64,000 nt of DNA from Burkholderiales bacterium. GTDB lineage: Bacteria; Pseudomonadota; Gammaproteobacteria; Burkholderiales; Ga0077523. Location of the stretch: the NCBI GenBank assembly GCA_022843925.1, contig JALHMS010000010.1, positions 1 through 64,000 of the forward strand, given 5' to 3'. Each line of letters opens with the position of its first letter. Positions within the stretch are counted from its first letter, which is position 1. The translations under genes were made by a program, and so were the position numbers. This document shows positions 46,722 to 55,369 of the stretch, piece after piece. The notes under the pieces are model-generated. The model did no database searches, was not told where the DNA came from, and worked only from the letters and a program-made list of their open reading frames with translations.

Positions 46722-47170
46722 GGCTTCACCGCCGCATCGCCCAGCGCATCGATCGCGAGGGTCAGCGTGCGGCCGGGCGTCGCGATGCGGATGTCGACGG
46801 CCGTCAGCAGCGGCTCGCGCCCGAACCGCACCTCGCCGGGCGTGACGGCATCGACGGCGAAGGGCCACGCGCGGGGTCTCAGGGGATCATCGTTTCCGCG
46901 CGCTGCTTCGACACCCGCGACGTCGAAGCGGTAGCCGCGGCGATCGGCCCGCCAGACGACTTCGCGCGAACGCAAGCGGGACTCGTCCTGCGCCAGCCGG
47001 AACAGGGCGGCGAGACGCGCGCCCTCCTCGTCGACGCGCCGGGTCTCGGCCGGCGCGAGCGACACCATCACGGTGCCGACGACGACGCCGAGGATGGCGA
47101 GCACCACCAGAGTTTCGAGCAGCGTGAAGCCGCGGGCGCGATCAGAGATCCCAGGAACCGAGGTCCGCAT
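46718..47170 (-). CDS. gspH: Type II secretion minor pseudopilin H
   Basis: The 150-residue protein has the prepilin motif RARGFTLLETLVVLAILG and a GspH-type globular domain (VWRADRRGYRFDV). The start ATG 47170 lies inside the 3' end of gspG, giving a 29-base overlap; GTG 47176 two codons upstream is an alternative. Confidence 0.9.
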   Translation of the reverse strand: MRTSVPGISDRARGFTLLETLVVLAILGVVVGTVMVSLAPAETRRVDEEGARLAALFRLAQDESRLRSREVVWRADRRGYRFDVAGVEAARGNDDPLRPRAWPFAVDAVTPGEVRFGREPLLTAVDIRIATPGRTLTLAIDALGDAAVKP

Positions 47171-47588
47171 CCGCACCGGCGCCTCCGGGCTGCGCGTCGG
47201 CGCCGAGGCTGAAGACGTCGATCTCGCCGCGCGCGCCGGGGTTCAGGTAGAGGTACGGCCTGCCCCAGGGGTCCTTCGGCAGGCGTTCGAGGTAGGACTT
47301 CCAGTTCGTCGGCACGGGATCCATCGCGGGGCGCGCGACGAGGGCCTCGAGGCCCTGCTTCGCCGTGGGGTAGCGGCCGTTGTCGAGGCGATAGAGCTTG
47401 AGGGCCTGCATGACGGCAGCGATGTCCTGCCGCACCGCCACCGCGCGGGCGTCATCGGTGCGCCCGACGACGCGCGGCACCACCAAAGCGGCAAGGATGC
47501 CCAGGATCACGACGACGACCATCACCTCGATGAGCGTGAAGCCGCGGAGGCGAAGCCGGGCGCGTGCGCGGGCGGAGGACCGCTGCAT
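47142..47588 (-). CDS. gspG: Type II secretion major pseudopilin G
   Basis: The 148-residue pseudopilin has the leader RLRGFTLIEVMVVVVILGIL, the loop LYRLDNGRYPTAKQGLEAL and the calcium-site region DPWGRPYLYLNPG...DVFSLGAD. It polymerises into the secretion pseudopilus. It is the first gene of the minus-strand gsp run and diverges from gspC. Confidence 0.96.
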   Translation of the reverse strand: MQRSSARARARLRLRGFTLIEVMVVVVILGILAALVVPRVVGRTDDARAVAVRQDIAAVMQALKLYRLDNGRYPTAKQGLEALVARPAMDPVPTNWKSYLERLPKDPWGRPYLYLNPGARGEIDVFSLGADAQPGGAGADADLGSWDL

Positions 47589-47673
47589 GGGTGTCCTTGT
47601 GCGGGTGGGTTGCCGTGGTCGGTGGCGCTGACGCACACTCGTGGTCCGTCGTCGCCGATCGCTTGCCGCCTGC

Positions 47674-48123
47674 ATGAAACCACGAACCCGGTCCGCTCTC
47701 AACCTCGCCCTGCTGCTCGGCATCGCGGCATCGGTCACGGGGTGGGCGCTGCCCTGGATCGGTGTCGAAGCGCCGGCGGAGCGCGTCGTCGCTGTCTCGA
47801 CTTCCGATCCGCTGCAGCGCCCTCGGCCCGTCGACATGACGGCCGCGGCGCGCCTGTTCGGCACGGCGGTCGATGGGCCGGCGGCCCGACCGTCGACGCG
47901 ACTGTTGGGCGTCATCGCGGAAGGAGGTCATGGTCGGGGGGTCGCGGTGCTCGCGACGGACAACCTGCCGGCCCAGGCCTATCGGGTGGGGGAGTCCGTC
48001 ACGGCAGACCTCACGCTGGCGGCGGTGCGCGCGGATGGCGTCACGCTCGCCGGCAAGACGCGCACCGAGAACCTCGCGCTGCCTCCGGTGGCCGCGCCGT
48101 CGGGAATCGCGCCGCCCCCCTGA
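47674..48123 (+). CDS. gspC: Type II secretion inner-membrane protein C, short form
   Basis: The 149-residue protein has a transmembrane helix (about 8-28, LNLALLLGIAASVTGWALPW) and a homology-region domain (ARLFGT ... LLGVIAEGGHGRGVAVLATDN) that contacts the secretin. There is no C-terminal PDZ or coiled coil, so it is a minimal form. ATG 47674 is chosen; GTG 47641 would add 11 residues. It points away from the other gsp genes, an arrangement also seen in burkholderias. Confidence 0.88.
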   Translation: MKPRTRSALNLALLLGIAASVTGWALPWIGVEAPAERVVAVSTSDPLQRPRPVDMTAAARLFGTAVDGPAARPSTRLLGVIAEGGHGRGVAVLATDNLPAQAYRVGESVTADLTLAAVRADGVTLAGKTRTENLALPPVAAPSGIAPPP

Positions 48124-48145
48124 GGCCGCGCCCCGGCCACCGACC

Positions 48146-51100
48146 TCACGGCGGGGTGCCGCCGATGATCCAGTTCAGGAACAGGTTGTAGTTGCTGAAG
48201 TCGATGGGGCCGAACCCGACGTGTCCGGCACCCATCGTGCGGCAGCCGTTGGCCGGGCAGTCGATGAGCAGGCTGGCCGCCGGATTCGTGGGATCGCCGC
48301 GGGCCGACACGCGTGCGTGAAGGGAGTTGCCGCCGAGATCACTGATGTCGGTGAAGGAGGGCTGCCCGCCACCGACCGGGACGAAGGCCGTGGCGCCGAG
48401 GTCGTGGCAGGCATTGCAGCCCGCGGGATCGGTCACCACCGCCCTCACCGCCGCGAACGAGCGGGAGGCCACCGGCACGAGCACGTTGATGGTCCTGGTG
48501 GCGACGGCAGCGCCCGTGCCGTTGTCGACGGACAATTGGAGGTCGTAGCTGCCGGCGCGGCGCACGGTAAGGGTCGGATTCGCCGCGGACGTGCTCGACA
48601 GCGTCCCGACATAGCTGCCGGTGGCGTTCCCGGGCTGCGACGTGATCGACCATGTGTAGGTGACGCCACCGCCGCTGGAACTGCCGGTGCTGTCGAGGCT
48701 GATGGTCCCGGCGGGGATCCCGGCCGTCGACGGCGCGGACGGATTCGTGAACGAGACCGTCTGCGAGGCCGCCGTCGCGATGACGGCCGTGGAGGCAGCC
48801 GTCGCGCTCCCGATGGTGAACGTGTTGATCGCCGACGAAGTGTTGGCAGGGTCGACCAGACCGTTCACGGTGAAGCTGATCTGCACGGGCGAGCCCACGT
48901 TCGCGAAGGCGACGTTCAACGTGACGGCCGAGCACGTGTTGGTGGCGGAAAGCGTCCCGGGGCCGCTCAGCTTTGCCCACGTACAGGTCGCGGGGCTGCC
49001 GACGTTCGTGGGCGTGAGCGTGACGTCGCCCACCCCTCCCGAGAAGTTCACGAGCGGGGTCGTGCCGTCGCCGGGCGTGAAGCTCGTGGTCACCGCCGTC
49101 TCGGCGATCGTGATGACGCGCGTGTCGGTGGAGGTCACCGTGCCGTCGCTCACCGCGAGCTGGACCGTGTAGGCCCCGACCTTGTCGAGGCTCATCGTCG
49201 TCGTGACGGACGACGGACTCGCGATGACCGCGTTCGCGCCGGCGGGCTGGGAAAGGACGGTCCACGCGTATGTCGAGATGCTTCCGAGGCTCGCGCTGCC
49301 GTTCAGGCTCACACTCGCCGTGGGTCCGGCCGAGAAGGTCACCGTGTTCGTGGAATCCGCGCCGGCATTCGCCGCGACGCCGCCGGCGGGCATGCCGGCG
49401 AGGATCCAGTGGTAGAGCTTCGAGTAGTTCTCGCGCCCGGCGAGGGTGGTGAGGTCGAGGGCGTTCGATCCGTTGTGGTGATGGCCGCTCGGCTTGCGAA
49501 GCAGCGGGCTCGCGGTGATCTCGGTCAGATTGACCCGCCCGACCACCTCCTTGTAGAACCATTCGTCGTCCGTGGCCGTGATGCTGCCGCTGTTGTCGCG
49601 GTCGATCGCACTGTAGAAGACCGGCGGCACGGGCGACCCGCTCGCGGCGTGGCAGCTCTGGCAGGTCTGGCCGGCCGTGTGCGCGACGTTCTGCAGGAGG
49701 TCCTTCACGTTCAGAAAGCGCAGGCTCGCCGGATCGGGGAACGTGCTGCTCACTTCGATCGAGATGGTGCGTGCCCGGTCGGCGTTGCCGCCGCCGTTCA
49801 CCGCCAGCCGGACGGTGTAGGTCCCGGTGACCGTGGCGCGGAACGTGGCGTTCGCGGACGTGGCGCCGGTGATCGTGGCGTCGCCACCGCCGGGCTGCGA
49901 GACCACCGTCCAGAGATAGCTCGTCGCGAAGAGGCTGTCGGCGCCGTGGAGCACGGCGTCCGCCCCGGCGCGCACCACGCGATCCGGCCCGGGATCGGCG
50001 ATGGGCCGCCCGGGGCGCAACGGGGCACCGGCACTGTCGGTGGCGGTCTGCGCGCCCAGCACGCCGTCGAGGTAGTTGGCGAGGGTCTGCACGGCCGCGG
50101 TGTCGCGCCAGAAGGCCTCGTAGACGAGTGTGGCGAGCGGCATGTTCCCGCGATCGAAGACGTGCGTCCGGATCCGCGCCGCGTACGCCTGGAACTTGGC
50201 GAGGGTGTGCAGATCGATGTCGCTCTGCGCGCCGCTGCCACGCACGATGTGGCACGTGCGGCAGTAGGGCACGACGACCGTCCGGTAGAGGGTCGGGTTG
50301 CCCGACCAGCCCGCCGGCACGTACGTGTCGTCGTACGCGGCGTTCCCCATGCCGGTGCCGCCGTACCAGGCCTTGATCATCTCGGCTCCGGTGCCCTGCC
50401 ACTCGGCGGTGGTGGCGACGCGGCGCGACACCCCGGCGCAGACGTCCTCGGGGTTGCCGGTAGGTATGGCCGTGCCGGTGGGCAGCGGATAGCTGCACAG
50501 CACCCACTTGTTGAAGTCCTTGAGCTTCGCTTCCTGGTCTGCGCGGGTCCAGTTGGTCGAGGTGGCGAATCCGAACGTGTCGATGCGGAACGGCTGCAGG
50601 CGGGCCAGGGTATCGCCGCGCTTCCGCGAGGCCGAACTGGCGACATCGGCGAAACGGGTCTGGGACGCCCCGTCCGGCGGCGTCAGCGGATCCCCCCGGC
50701 CACCATGGCAGCTCACACAGGGCCCGGGCATCGCCTTCGCACCCTTCTCGTCGAGATCGACCGAGAGCTGGCGCTCGCCGGTGGTGGGCGAGTAGTTGTA
50801 GAACTTCGCGAACTTCACGTTGGGGTCGCACGCCGCAGGATCCGTGGCAGGGTCGCACGGCGTGGCGCTGTACTCGATGGCGTTCACGCCCGCATGCCAG
50901 CGCTGGTCGCGCGCGACGGCGGCATCGACGTTCAGACTCGAATAGGTGCCGGGCACGACGGAGACTTCGTAGTTCTCGACGACGAAGGCGATGCTGCCGT
51001 CGGTGTTCAGACGGCCGGTCATGCGGCGGCCGTATCCGAGGTCCTGGACGTCGCGGAAGACGACCGTGTGCTGGGTGCCGGTGCCGCTGTCGAACCCGTT

Positions 51101-51370
51101 CACCGCCTTGAAGCCCGCGAGCGTGGCCCGCTGTCCCGAGGGATCGACCGCCCGGTAGTAGGCCGCGGCGTAGTCGGTCGTGTTGGTCTCGAAGGCGCTG
51201 CCGCTTTGGACGGGATTCGGGAACAGCAGGAACCGTTCGATGCCTACGGGAACGGCGACGCCTCCGGCGGCCGCATTGGTGGCCCCATCTCCGGTGTTGC
51301 CCTGGGAACAGGCTCCGAGGAGCAAGGCCAGCGCAGGGAGCAGGCCGGTGAGCGAGGGGCGTGAGTTCAT
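48146..51370 (-). CDS. Lipoprotein with four c-type haem motifs and PKD-like domains
   Basis: The 1074-residue protein starts with a lipoprotein signal (LLPALALLLGAC, lipid on Cys21), so it is probably anchored in the outer membrane. Four CXXCH haem motifs are visible: CVSCH at 218-222, CRTCH at 370-374, CQSCH at 570-574 and CNACH at 985-989. Between them are Ig/PKD-like beta-sandwich repeats (LWTVVSQPGGGD, YAWTVLSQPAGAN, YTWSITSQPGNA) at about 455-545, 665-755 and 870-965, and a calcium-loop-like DRDNSGSIT near 590. The haem motifs are hundreds of residues apart, not a compact haem wire. Length, haem count and domain order do not match a named enzyme I know. An outer-membrane beta-barrel gene lies immediately upstream on the same strand, 10 bases away. 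Confidence 0.85.
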   Translation of the reverse strand: MNSRPSLTGLLPALALLLGACSQGNTGDGATNAAAGGVAVPVGIERFLLFPNPVQSGSAFETNTTDYAAAYYRAVDPSGQRATLAGFKAVNGFDSGTGTQHTVVFRDVQDLGYGRRMTGRLNTDGSIAFVVENYEVSVVPGTYSSLNVDAAVARDQRWHAGVNAIEYSATPCDPATDPAACDPNVKFAKFYNYSPTTGERQLSVDLDEKGAKAMPGPCVSCHGGRGDPLTPPDGASQTRFADVASSASRKRGDTLARLQPFRIDTFGFATSTNWTRADQEAKLKDFNKWVLCSYPLPTGTAIPTGNPEDVCAGVSRRVATTAEWQGTGAEMIKAWYGGTGMGNAAYDDTYVPAGWSGNPTLYRTVVVPYCRTCHIVRGSGAQSDIDLHTLAKFQAYAARIRTHVFDRGNMPLATLVYEAFWRDTAAVQTLANYLDGVLGAQTATDSAGAPLRPGRPIADPGPDRVVRAGADAVLHGADSLFATSYLWTVVSQPGGGDATITGATSANATFRATVTGTYTVRLAVNGGGNADRARTISIEVSSTFPDPASLRFLNVKDLLQNVAHTAGQTCQSCHAASGSPVPPVFYSAIDRDNSGSITATDDEWFYKEVVGRVNLTEITASPLLRKPSGHHHNGSNALDLTTLAGRENYSKLYHWILAGMPAGGVAANAGADSTNTVTFSAGPTASVSLNGSASLGSISTYAWTVLSQPAGANAVIASPSSVTTTMSLDKVGAYTVQLAVSDGTVTSTDTRVITIAETAVTTSFTPGDGTTPLVNFSGGVGDVTLTPTNVGSPATCTWAKLSGPGTLSATNTCSAVTLNVAFANVGSPVQISFTVNGLVDPANTSSAINTFTIGSATAASTAVIATAASQTVSFTNPSAPSTAGIPAGTISLDSTGSSSGGGVTYTWSITSQPGNATGSYVGTLSSTSAANPTLTVRRAGSYDLQLSVDNGTGAAVATRTINVLVPVASRSFAAVRAVVTDPAGCNACHDLGATAFVPVGGGQPSFTDISDLGGNSLHARVSARGDPTNPAASLLIDCPANGCRTMGAGHVGFGPIDFSNYNLFLNWIIGGTPP

Positions 51371-51380
51371 GGTGACGACC

Positions 51381-52352
51381 CTAGAAACGCAGCAGATACG
51401 CGGCCGAGAGCTGATTCACTCGATACTCGATCGCGCCGGAATAGAGGGTGGACTGGCCGGTGGGCGTGGTCTGGATCCAGCGCCATGCGAAGTCCAGCGA
51501 GTGGCGATTGCCGAGCGGCCAGTTGTATCCGACCGTCGCGATGACGGTGTCCGCCTCGAAGCGGTAGGCGAACCGGGAACGCTCGGTGAAGACGTCGTCC
51601 TGCACCAGGGACTTGGCGATGTCGATCATCGCGAGCCACGGCACGCCGATCGAGACGGCATCACCGCGGCGGTACTCGCCCCCTGCGTACAGCGTGTGCC
51701 GGCCGAAGAGCGTGTAATCGGCATTGAGGCGTACCGACCAGTCGGACCCGTCGAACACCGTGCTGCGGCCGTCGCGGCGGTTGTACTGCACCGTGCCCGA
51801 CAACTCGATGCGGTCCGTGACCGGCTGACGCATCGTCAGGCCGAGGGCGTACCGATAGCCGTCCCGCAGGTTGGATTCGTAGCGATCGGCAAGCCAGCGG
51901 GCGAACAACGTGAAGGTGGGCGCTCGGAAATCTCCCGAGGCCCGGTACTGCAGGCCGAGATTGCCGCCGTACGTGAGCCGCGTCAGCCCGTCGAATCGGA
52001 CGAATTTCTCGCCTCCGCCCTGGAGGCCGAGCGTCACGCGGAACTTGTTGCCGAGCGGTCGCACGAACGTCTTGGTGGCGTTGACTGCGTAGACGCTGTC
52101 GGAGAGGACATCGCTGCTTCCCCGGCGCCCGCGGGTGACGTTGTCATCGTGGGTATAGCCGGCCTCGAAGCGCAGACCGAGACCCTGGGCCTGCGCGGCC
52201 GTCGGGGTGAGGGCGCCGGCCAGGCATGCCGCCAGCACGAGAGTCCGGGCACGACGGACGGAAGAATCGGATCGCAGAACCGGCAGCCCGTCGGGCGACC
52301 GGCGGCACGGGAAACTACCGGCGGAGTGGTGTGGCTCGTGCGGCTCGTTCAC
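51381..52352 (-). CDS. Predicted outer-membrane beta-barrel protein
   Basis: The 323-residue protein has a signal peptide region (ARTLVLAACLAGALTPTAAQAQ) and a mature part of alternating hydrophobic and polar strands (LRFEAGYTHDDNV, FRVTLGLQGGGEK, RIELSGTVQYNRRDG, HTLYAGGEYRRGD) ending in Phe (AAYLLRF), the usual C-terminal signature for insertion into the outer membrane. The N-terminal 35 residues before the signal are atypical, so a later start is possible. It precedes the tetrahaem lipoprotein by 10 bases on the same strand and is likely co-transcribed. Function unknown. Confidence 0.8.
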   Translation of the reverse strand: MNEPHEPHHSAGSFPCRRSPDGLPVLRSDSSVRRARTLVLAACLAGALTPTAAQAQGLGLRFEAGYTHDDNVTRGRRGSSDVLSDSVYAVNATKTFVRPLGNKFRVTLGLQGGGEKFVRFDGLTRLTYGGNLGLQYRASGDFRAPTFTLFARWLADRYESNLRDGYRYALGLTMRQPVTDRIELSGTVQYNRRDGRSTVFDGSDWSVRLNADYTLFGRHTLYAGGEYRRGDAVSIGVPWLAMIDIAKSLVQDDVFTERSRFAYRFEADTVIATVGYNWPLGNRHSLDFAWRWIQTTPTGQSTLYSGAIEYRVNQLSAAYLLRF

Positions 52353-52445
52353 GTGATCGTCCGGGCAAGCTGTCCGGTCCGATGGTACGTAGAGTCACCC
52401 CGTTATGCCAACATCGTCCACATGGCGCCCCGGAAAAACCTGCAC

Positions 52446-53477
52446 TCAGGCGGGCGCTTTGGCAGGGTCCACCGACGGGGTGAAGGCATCCGAGTAGAAC
52501 TCGTCGTCGGGCAGTCCGCACTGCGTGGTGAAGTCCCGATGGGCGGCCTCCACGACCACCGGCGCCCCGCAGGCATAGACCTGGTGCCCGGAAAGATCGG
52601 GGAAATCCTCCATGACCGCCCGATGCACGAATCCGGTCCGACCGCTCCAGGCGTCGTCGGGCTCGGCGTCGGAGACGACCGGCACGTAGCGGAAGTTGGG
52701 GTGCTCGCGCTGCCAGCCCTCGGCGAGCGACGCGAGGTAGAGATCCGCCGGCCGTCTACCGCCCCAGTAGAGGACCATGGGGCGTTCGATGCCGACGTGG
52801 AAGGCATGCTCGATGATCGCCTTGATCGGCGCGAATCCGGTGCCGCTCGCGACGAGCACCATCGGCTTGTCGGAGTCCTCCCGCAGGAAGAAGGTGCCGA
52901 GAGGCCCTTCGAACCGCAGGATGTCCTTTTCCTTCATCGCGTTGAAGACGTACTCGGTGAAGGCGCCCCCCTTCATGTTGCGAACGTGCAACTCGACGAT
53001 CGCGTCGACGTGGGGCGGGTTCGCCATCGAGTAGGCGCGGCGCTTGCCATCGCGCATGATGATCTCGACGTACTGTCCGGCGAGGAACTGGAGCCGCTCG
53101 TTTGCCGGGAGCTTGAGTTCCAGCACCGCGACGTCCGGCGCCGGCCGGGTGATCGACTGGACGCGGGCGGGCAGCTTCTTCACCTGGATCTCGCCGACAC
53201 CACCGATCTCGCGGGCGTCGATCACGAGATCGGACAGGGGCTTCGCGCAGCAGAAAAGCGCATGTCCCGACTGCTTCTCGCTCTCGGTGAGCGTATAAGG
53301 CTGGTGAGCACCGTAGTCGACGGTGCCTTCCACGATCTTGCCCTTGCAGGCACCGCAGGCACCGTTGCGGCAGCCGTACGGCAACGTGAGACCGGCGGCG
53401 AGCGATGCCGCGAGAACGGTATCGCCGTCGGGAACGTCGAACGTGTGGCCGGATTTCTGGATCGTGACTTTGAACAT
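52446..53477 (-). CDS. Ferredoxin-domain NAD(P)H oxidoreductase, CDP-glucoseen reductase-like
   Basis: The 343-residue protein has an N-terminal 2Fe-2S ferredoxin domain (CRNGACGACKGK with a fourth Cys in HALFCC) and a C-terminal FAD/NAD-binding reductase (GQYVEIIM; RAYSMANPP; VLVASGTGFAPIKAIIEH; YACGAP). It transfers electrons from NAD(P)H through flavin to the iron-sulfur centre. Families with this order include AscD-like CDP-6-deoxy-D-xylo-4-hexulose-3-dehydrase reductases. The substrate partner is not visible here. ATG 53477 is preferred; the frame extends to 53501. Confidence 0.88.
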   Translation of the reverse strand: MFKVTIQKSGHTFDVPDGDTVLAASLAAGLTLPYGCRNGACGACKGKIVEGTVDYGAHQPYTLTESEKQSGHALFCCAKPLSDLVIDAREIGGVGEIQVKKLPARVQSITRPAPDVAVLELKLPANERLQFLAGQYVEIIMRDGKRRAYSMANPPHVDAIVELHVRNMKGGAFTEYVFNAMKEKDILRFEGPLGTFFLREDSDKPMVLVASGTGFAPIKAIIEHAFHVGIERPMVLYWGGRRPADLYLASLAEGWQREHPNFRYVPVVSDAEPDDAWSGRTGFVHRAVMEDFPDLSGHQVYACGAPVVVEAAHRDFTTQCGLPDDEFYSDAFTPSVDPAKAPA

Positions 53478-53533
53478 GGCTCGCGTGAGTACCGGAGGCA
53501 TCGGCCCGTCGCCGGGGCAACGACTCCCTCCAT

Positions 53534-53539
53534 TAGAAT
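53534..53539 (+). promoter_or_regulatory. -10 box immediately upstream of the epimerase gene
   Basis: TAGAAT lies 9 bases before ATG 53549, so transcripts would begin only a few bases before the start codon and the message would be almost leaderless. No -35 is clear. Confidence 0.4.
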
Positions 53540-53548
53540 TCGGGACGT

Positions 53549-54427
53549 ATGAGAAGACTTCTGATCGTTGGCTGCGGGGATGTGGCCCTGCGAATGGTGC
53601 CGGCCCTGGCCGGGCGTTACAGGATCTACGCCCTCACCCATTCCGCCTCGCGCCTGGGTCTGCTGCGCAATCGCGGCTTCGTGCCCATCCCCGGAGACCT
53701 CGACGAACCGGAGTCACTGGGGCGGCTGGCAGGCCTCGCCCACGAGGTCGTGCACATGGCTCCACCCCCGAACTCCGGCCTGCGGGACACGCGCACAGCG
53801 GCATTGGTACGAGTTCTCGGACGCGGGCCGAGCGTACCACAGCGACTCGTTTACATGAGCACGAGCGGGGTGTACGGCGACTGCGCCGGCGACCTGGTGC
53901 CCGAGACCCGTCCGCTCAATCCTGAATCCACCCGCGCCGTACGCCGGGCCGATGCCGAAGCACGGCTTCGCGAGTGGGGCCGCACGTCGGGTGTCTGCGT
54001 GTCGATTCTCCGCGTCCCCGGCATCTACGCCGACGACCGCCTGCCGCTCGACCGCTTGCGCAAGGGCACTCCCACGCTCGCGACGGAGGCCGACCCTTAC
54101 ACCAATCACATCCACGCCGACGACCTCGCCCGCATCGTGGTCGCCGCACTGCTGCGGGGTCGGTCGGGCCGCATCTACAATGCGTCGGACGACAGCGACA
54201 TGCGCATGGGCGAGTATTTCGACCTGGTCGCCGACCACCACGGGCTGCCACGCCCGCCGCGATTGCACTGGCCGGAGGCCGTGGCCGCCCTGCCGGAGAA
54301 CCTGCTCTCCTTCATGCGCGAATCCCGGCGCCTCGTGAACGACCGCCTGAAGCGCGAACTCCGGGTCCGGCTGCGCCACGCGACCGTCGCCGACGCGCTC
54401 GCCCACTCGACCGGCGGAGGTCGCTAG
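53549..54427 (+). CDS. NAD-dependent epimerase/dehydratase-family protein
   Basis: The 292-residue short-chain-dehydrogenase-type protein has an N-terminal nucleotide-binding motif (LLIVGCGDVALRMVPAL) and the extended-family segments YMSTSGVYGDCAG and ILRVPGIYADDRLP. Related proteins (YeeZ-like) have no well-defined substrate. It is divergent from the reductase at 52446 and about 61 bases upstream of cutA. Confidence 0.85.
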   Translation: MRRLLIVGCGDVALRMVPALAGRYRIYALTHSASRLGLLRNRGFVPIPGDLDEPESLGRLAGLAHEVVHMAPPPNSGLRDTRTAALVRVLGRGPSVPQRLVYMSTSGVYGDCAGDLVPETRPLNPESTRAVRRADAEARLREWGRTSGVCVSILRVPGIYADDRLPLDRLRKGTPTLATEADPYTNHIHADDLARIVVAALLRGRSGRIYNASDDSDMRMGEYFDLVADHHGLPRPPRLHWPEAVAALPENLLSFMRESRRLVNDRLKRELRVRLRHATVADALAHSTGGGR

Positions 54428-54488
54428 TGCTGCCGCTGTCTCGACAGGTCAGTCCTCCACCAATCATCGCCGTCACGGTGTCGCGTCC

Positions 54489-54818
54489 ATGAACCCGGAC
54501 GACTGCCTCGTGGTGATCACCAATCTGCCGGACCGGCAAAGCGCCGACCGGGTGGCAAGACACCTGGTCGAAACGCGGCTGGCCGCCTGCGCGAACATCC
54601 TCCAGCCGTGTCGCTCGATCTACCGATGGGACGGCAAGGTGGAGACGGCCGAGGAGATCCCTGTGTTGCTCAAGACGACGCGCCGCCACTACCCCGCCCT
54701 GGAATCCAGCCTCCGCGACGCGCACCCGTACGACGTACCCGAGATCCTGGCGGTGGCGGCGGCCGGTCTTCCCGCCTACCTCGACTGGGTCGTGGCGGAA
54801 ACCGGGGGGCGGGGATGA
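54489..54818 (+). CDS. cutA: Divalent-cation tolerance protein CutA
   Basis: The 109-residue trimeric protein has CutA landmarks: VVITNLPDRQSADRVARHLVE, LAACANILQPCRSIYRWDGKVE and the C-terminal YLDWV. CutA is linked to copper tolerance in E. coli but its precise role is debated. It overlaps the next gene by ATGA, in the common cutA-dsbD order. Confidence 0.94.
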   Translation: MNPDDCLVVITNLPDRQSADRVARHLVETRLAACANILQPCRSIYRWDGKVETAEEIPVLLKTTRRHYPALESSLRDAHPYDVPEILAVAAAGLPAYLDWVVAETGGRG

Positions 54819-55321
54819 TCGGGCCCCGCAACCGCGCGTTCCTGCTGTTTGCCGCAGTGCTCGGCCTCGCCGACCTGCCGGCGACGGCAGCCGATCTCCT
54901 GCCGGCCGGGCAGGCTTTCGCGCTCGCCGGGCGCCTCGACCAGGGCCGTGCGGTCTTGCGATACCGCATCGCGGACGGCTACTACCTCTATCGGGACAAG
55001 CTCCGTTTCACCGTCGCGCCGACGGCAGCCCTGACGGGCAAGCCGACCCTGCCCAAGGGGCGGATGAAGGACGACGAGTTCTTCGGGCGCGTCGAGATCT
55101 ACCGGGGCGAGGTGGTGATCCGACTGCCGGTCCGGACGCCGGCACCGACCGAACCGATCGTCGTGACTGCAGTCTCGCAGGGTTGCGCTGACGCCGGCGT
55201 TTGCTATCCCCCCCAGCAGGTCAGCCTCACGCTGCGACCAGGGCAACCGGAAACGGCCGCGGATTCGCCGGCGCCCCAAGGGCGCAGGTCTCTTCTGGAT
55301 GCGCTGGACGGGAAACCCTGA
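54815..55321 (+). CDS. Stand-alone DsbD N-terminal (alpha) domain, periplasmic
   Basis: The 168-residue protein has a signal peptide (RAFLLFAAVLGLADLPATAAD) and the DsbD alpha domain: AVLRYRIADGYYLYRDKLRF, the DEFFGRVEIYRGEV region and the redox pair in GCADAGVCYPPQ (equivalent to Cys103-Cys109 of E. coli DsbD). Full-length DsbD has about 560-600 residues with eight transmembrane helices and a C-terminal thioredoxin domain; here translation ends normally after the N-terminal domain. The next gene encodes a thioredoxin-like protein. It probably passes reducing power in the periplasm, but its own electron source is not in the window. Confidence 0.87.
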   Translation: MIGPRNRAFLLFAAVLGLADLPATAADLLPAGQAFALAGRLDQGRAVLRYRIADGYYLYRDKLRFTVAPTAALTGKPTLPKGRMKDDEFFGRVEIYRGEVVIRLPVRTPAPTEPIVVTAVSQGCADAGVCYPPQQVSLTLRPGQPETAADSPAPQGRRSLLDALDGKP

Positions 55322-55369
55322 TCCGCGCGACATACAGATCCAGTTCCTACATTTTTCCCGAGGTGATTC

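Noticed and set aside
37803-48123. Type IV pilus assembly cluster instead of type II secretion
   Set aside because: The gene set includes GspK, GspL, GspM, GspN and a GspC homology-region protein and lacks PilT, PilM-Q and PilA-type pilins.
47873-51364. 1163-residue open frame on plus strand
   Set aside because: It is antisense to the PKD-haem lipoprotein and starts out of frame within gspC. The repetitive Gly/Arg content mirrors the codon pattern of the real gene.
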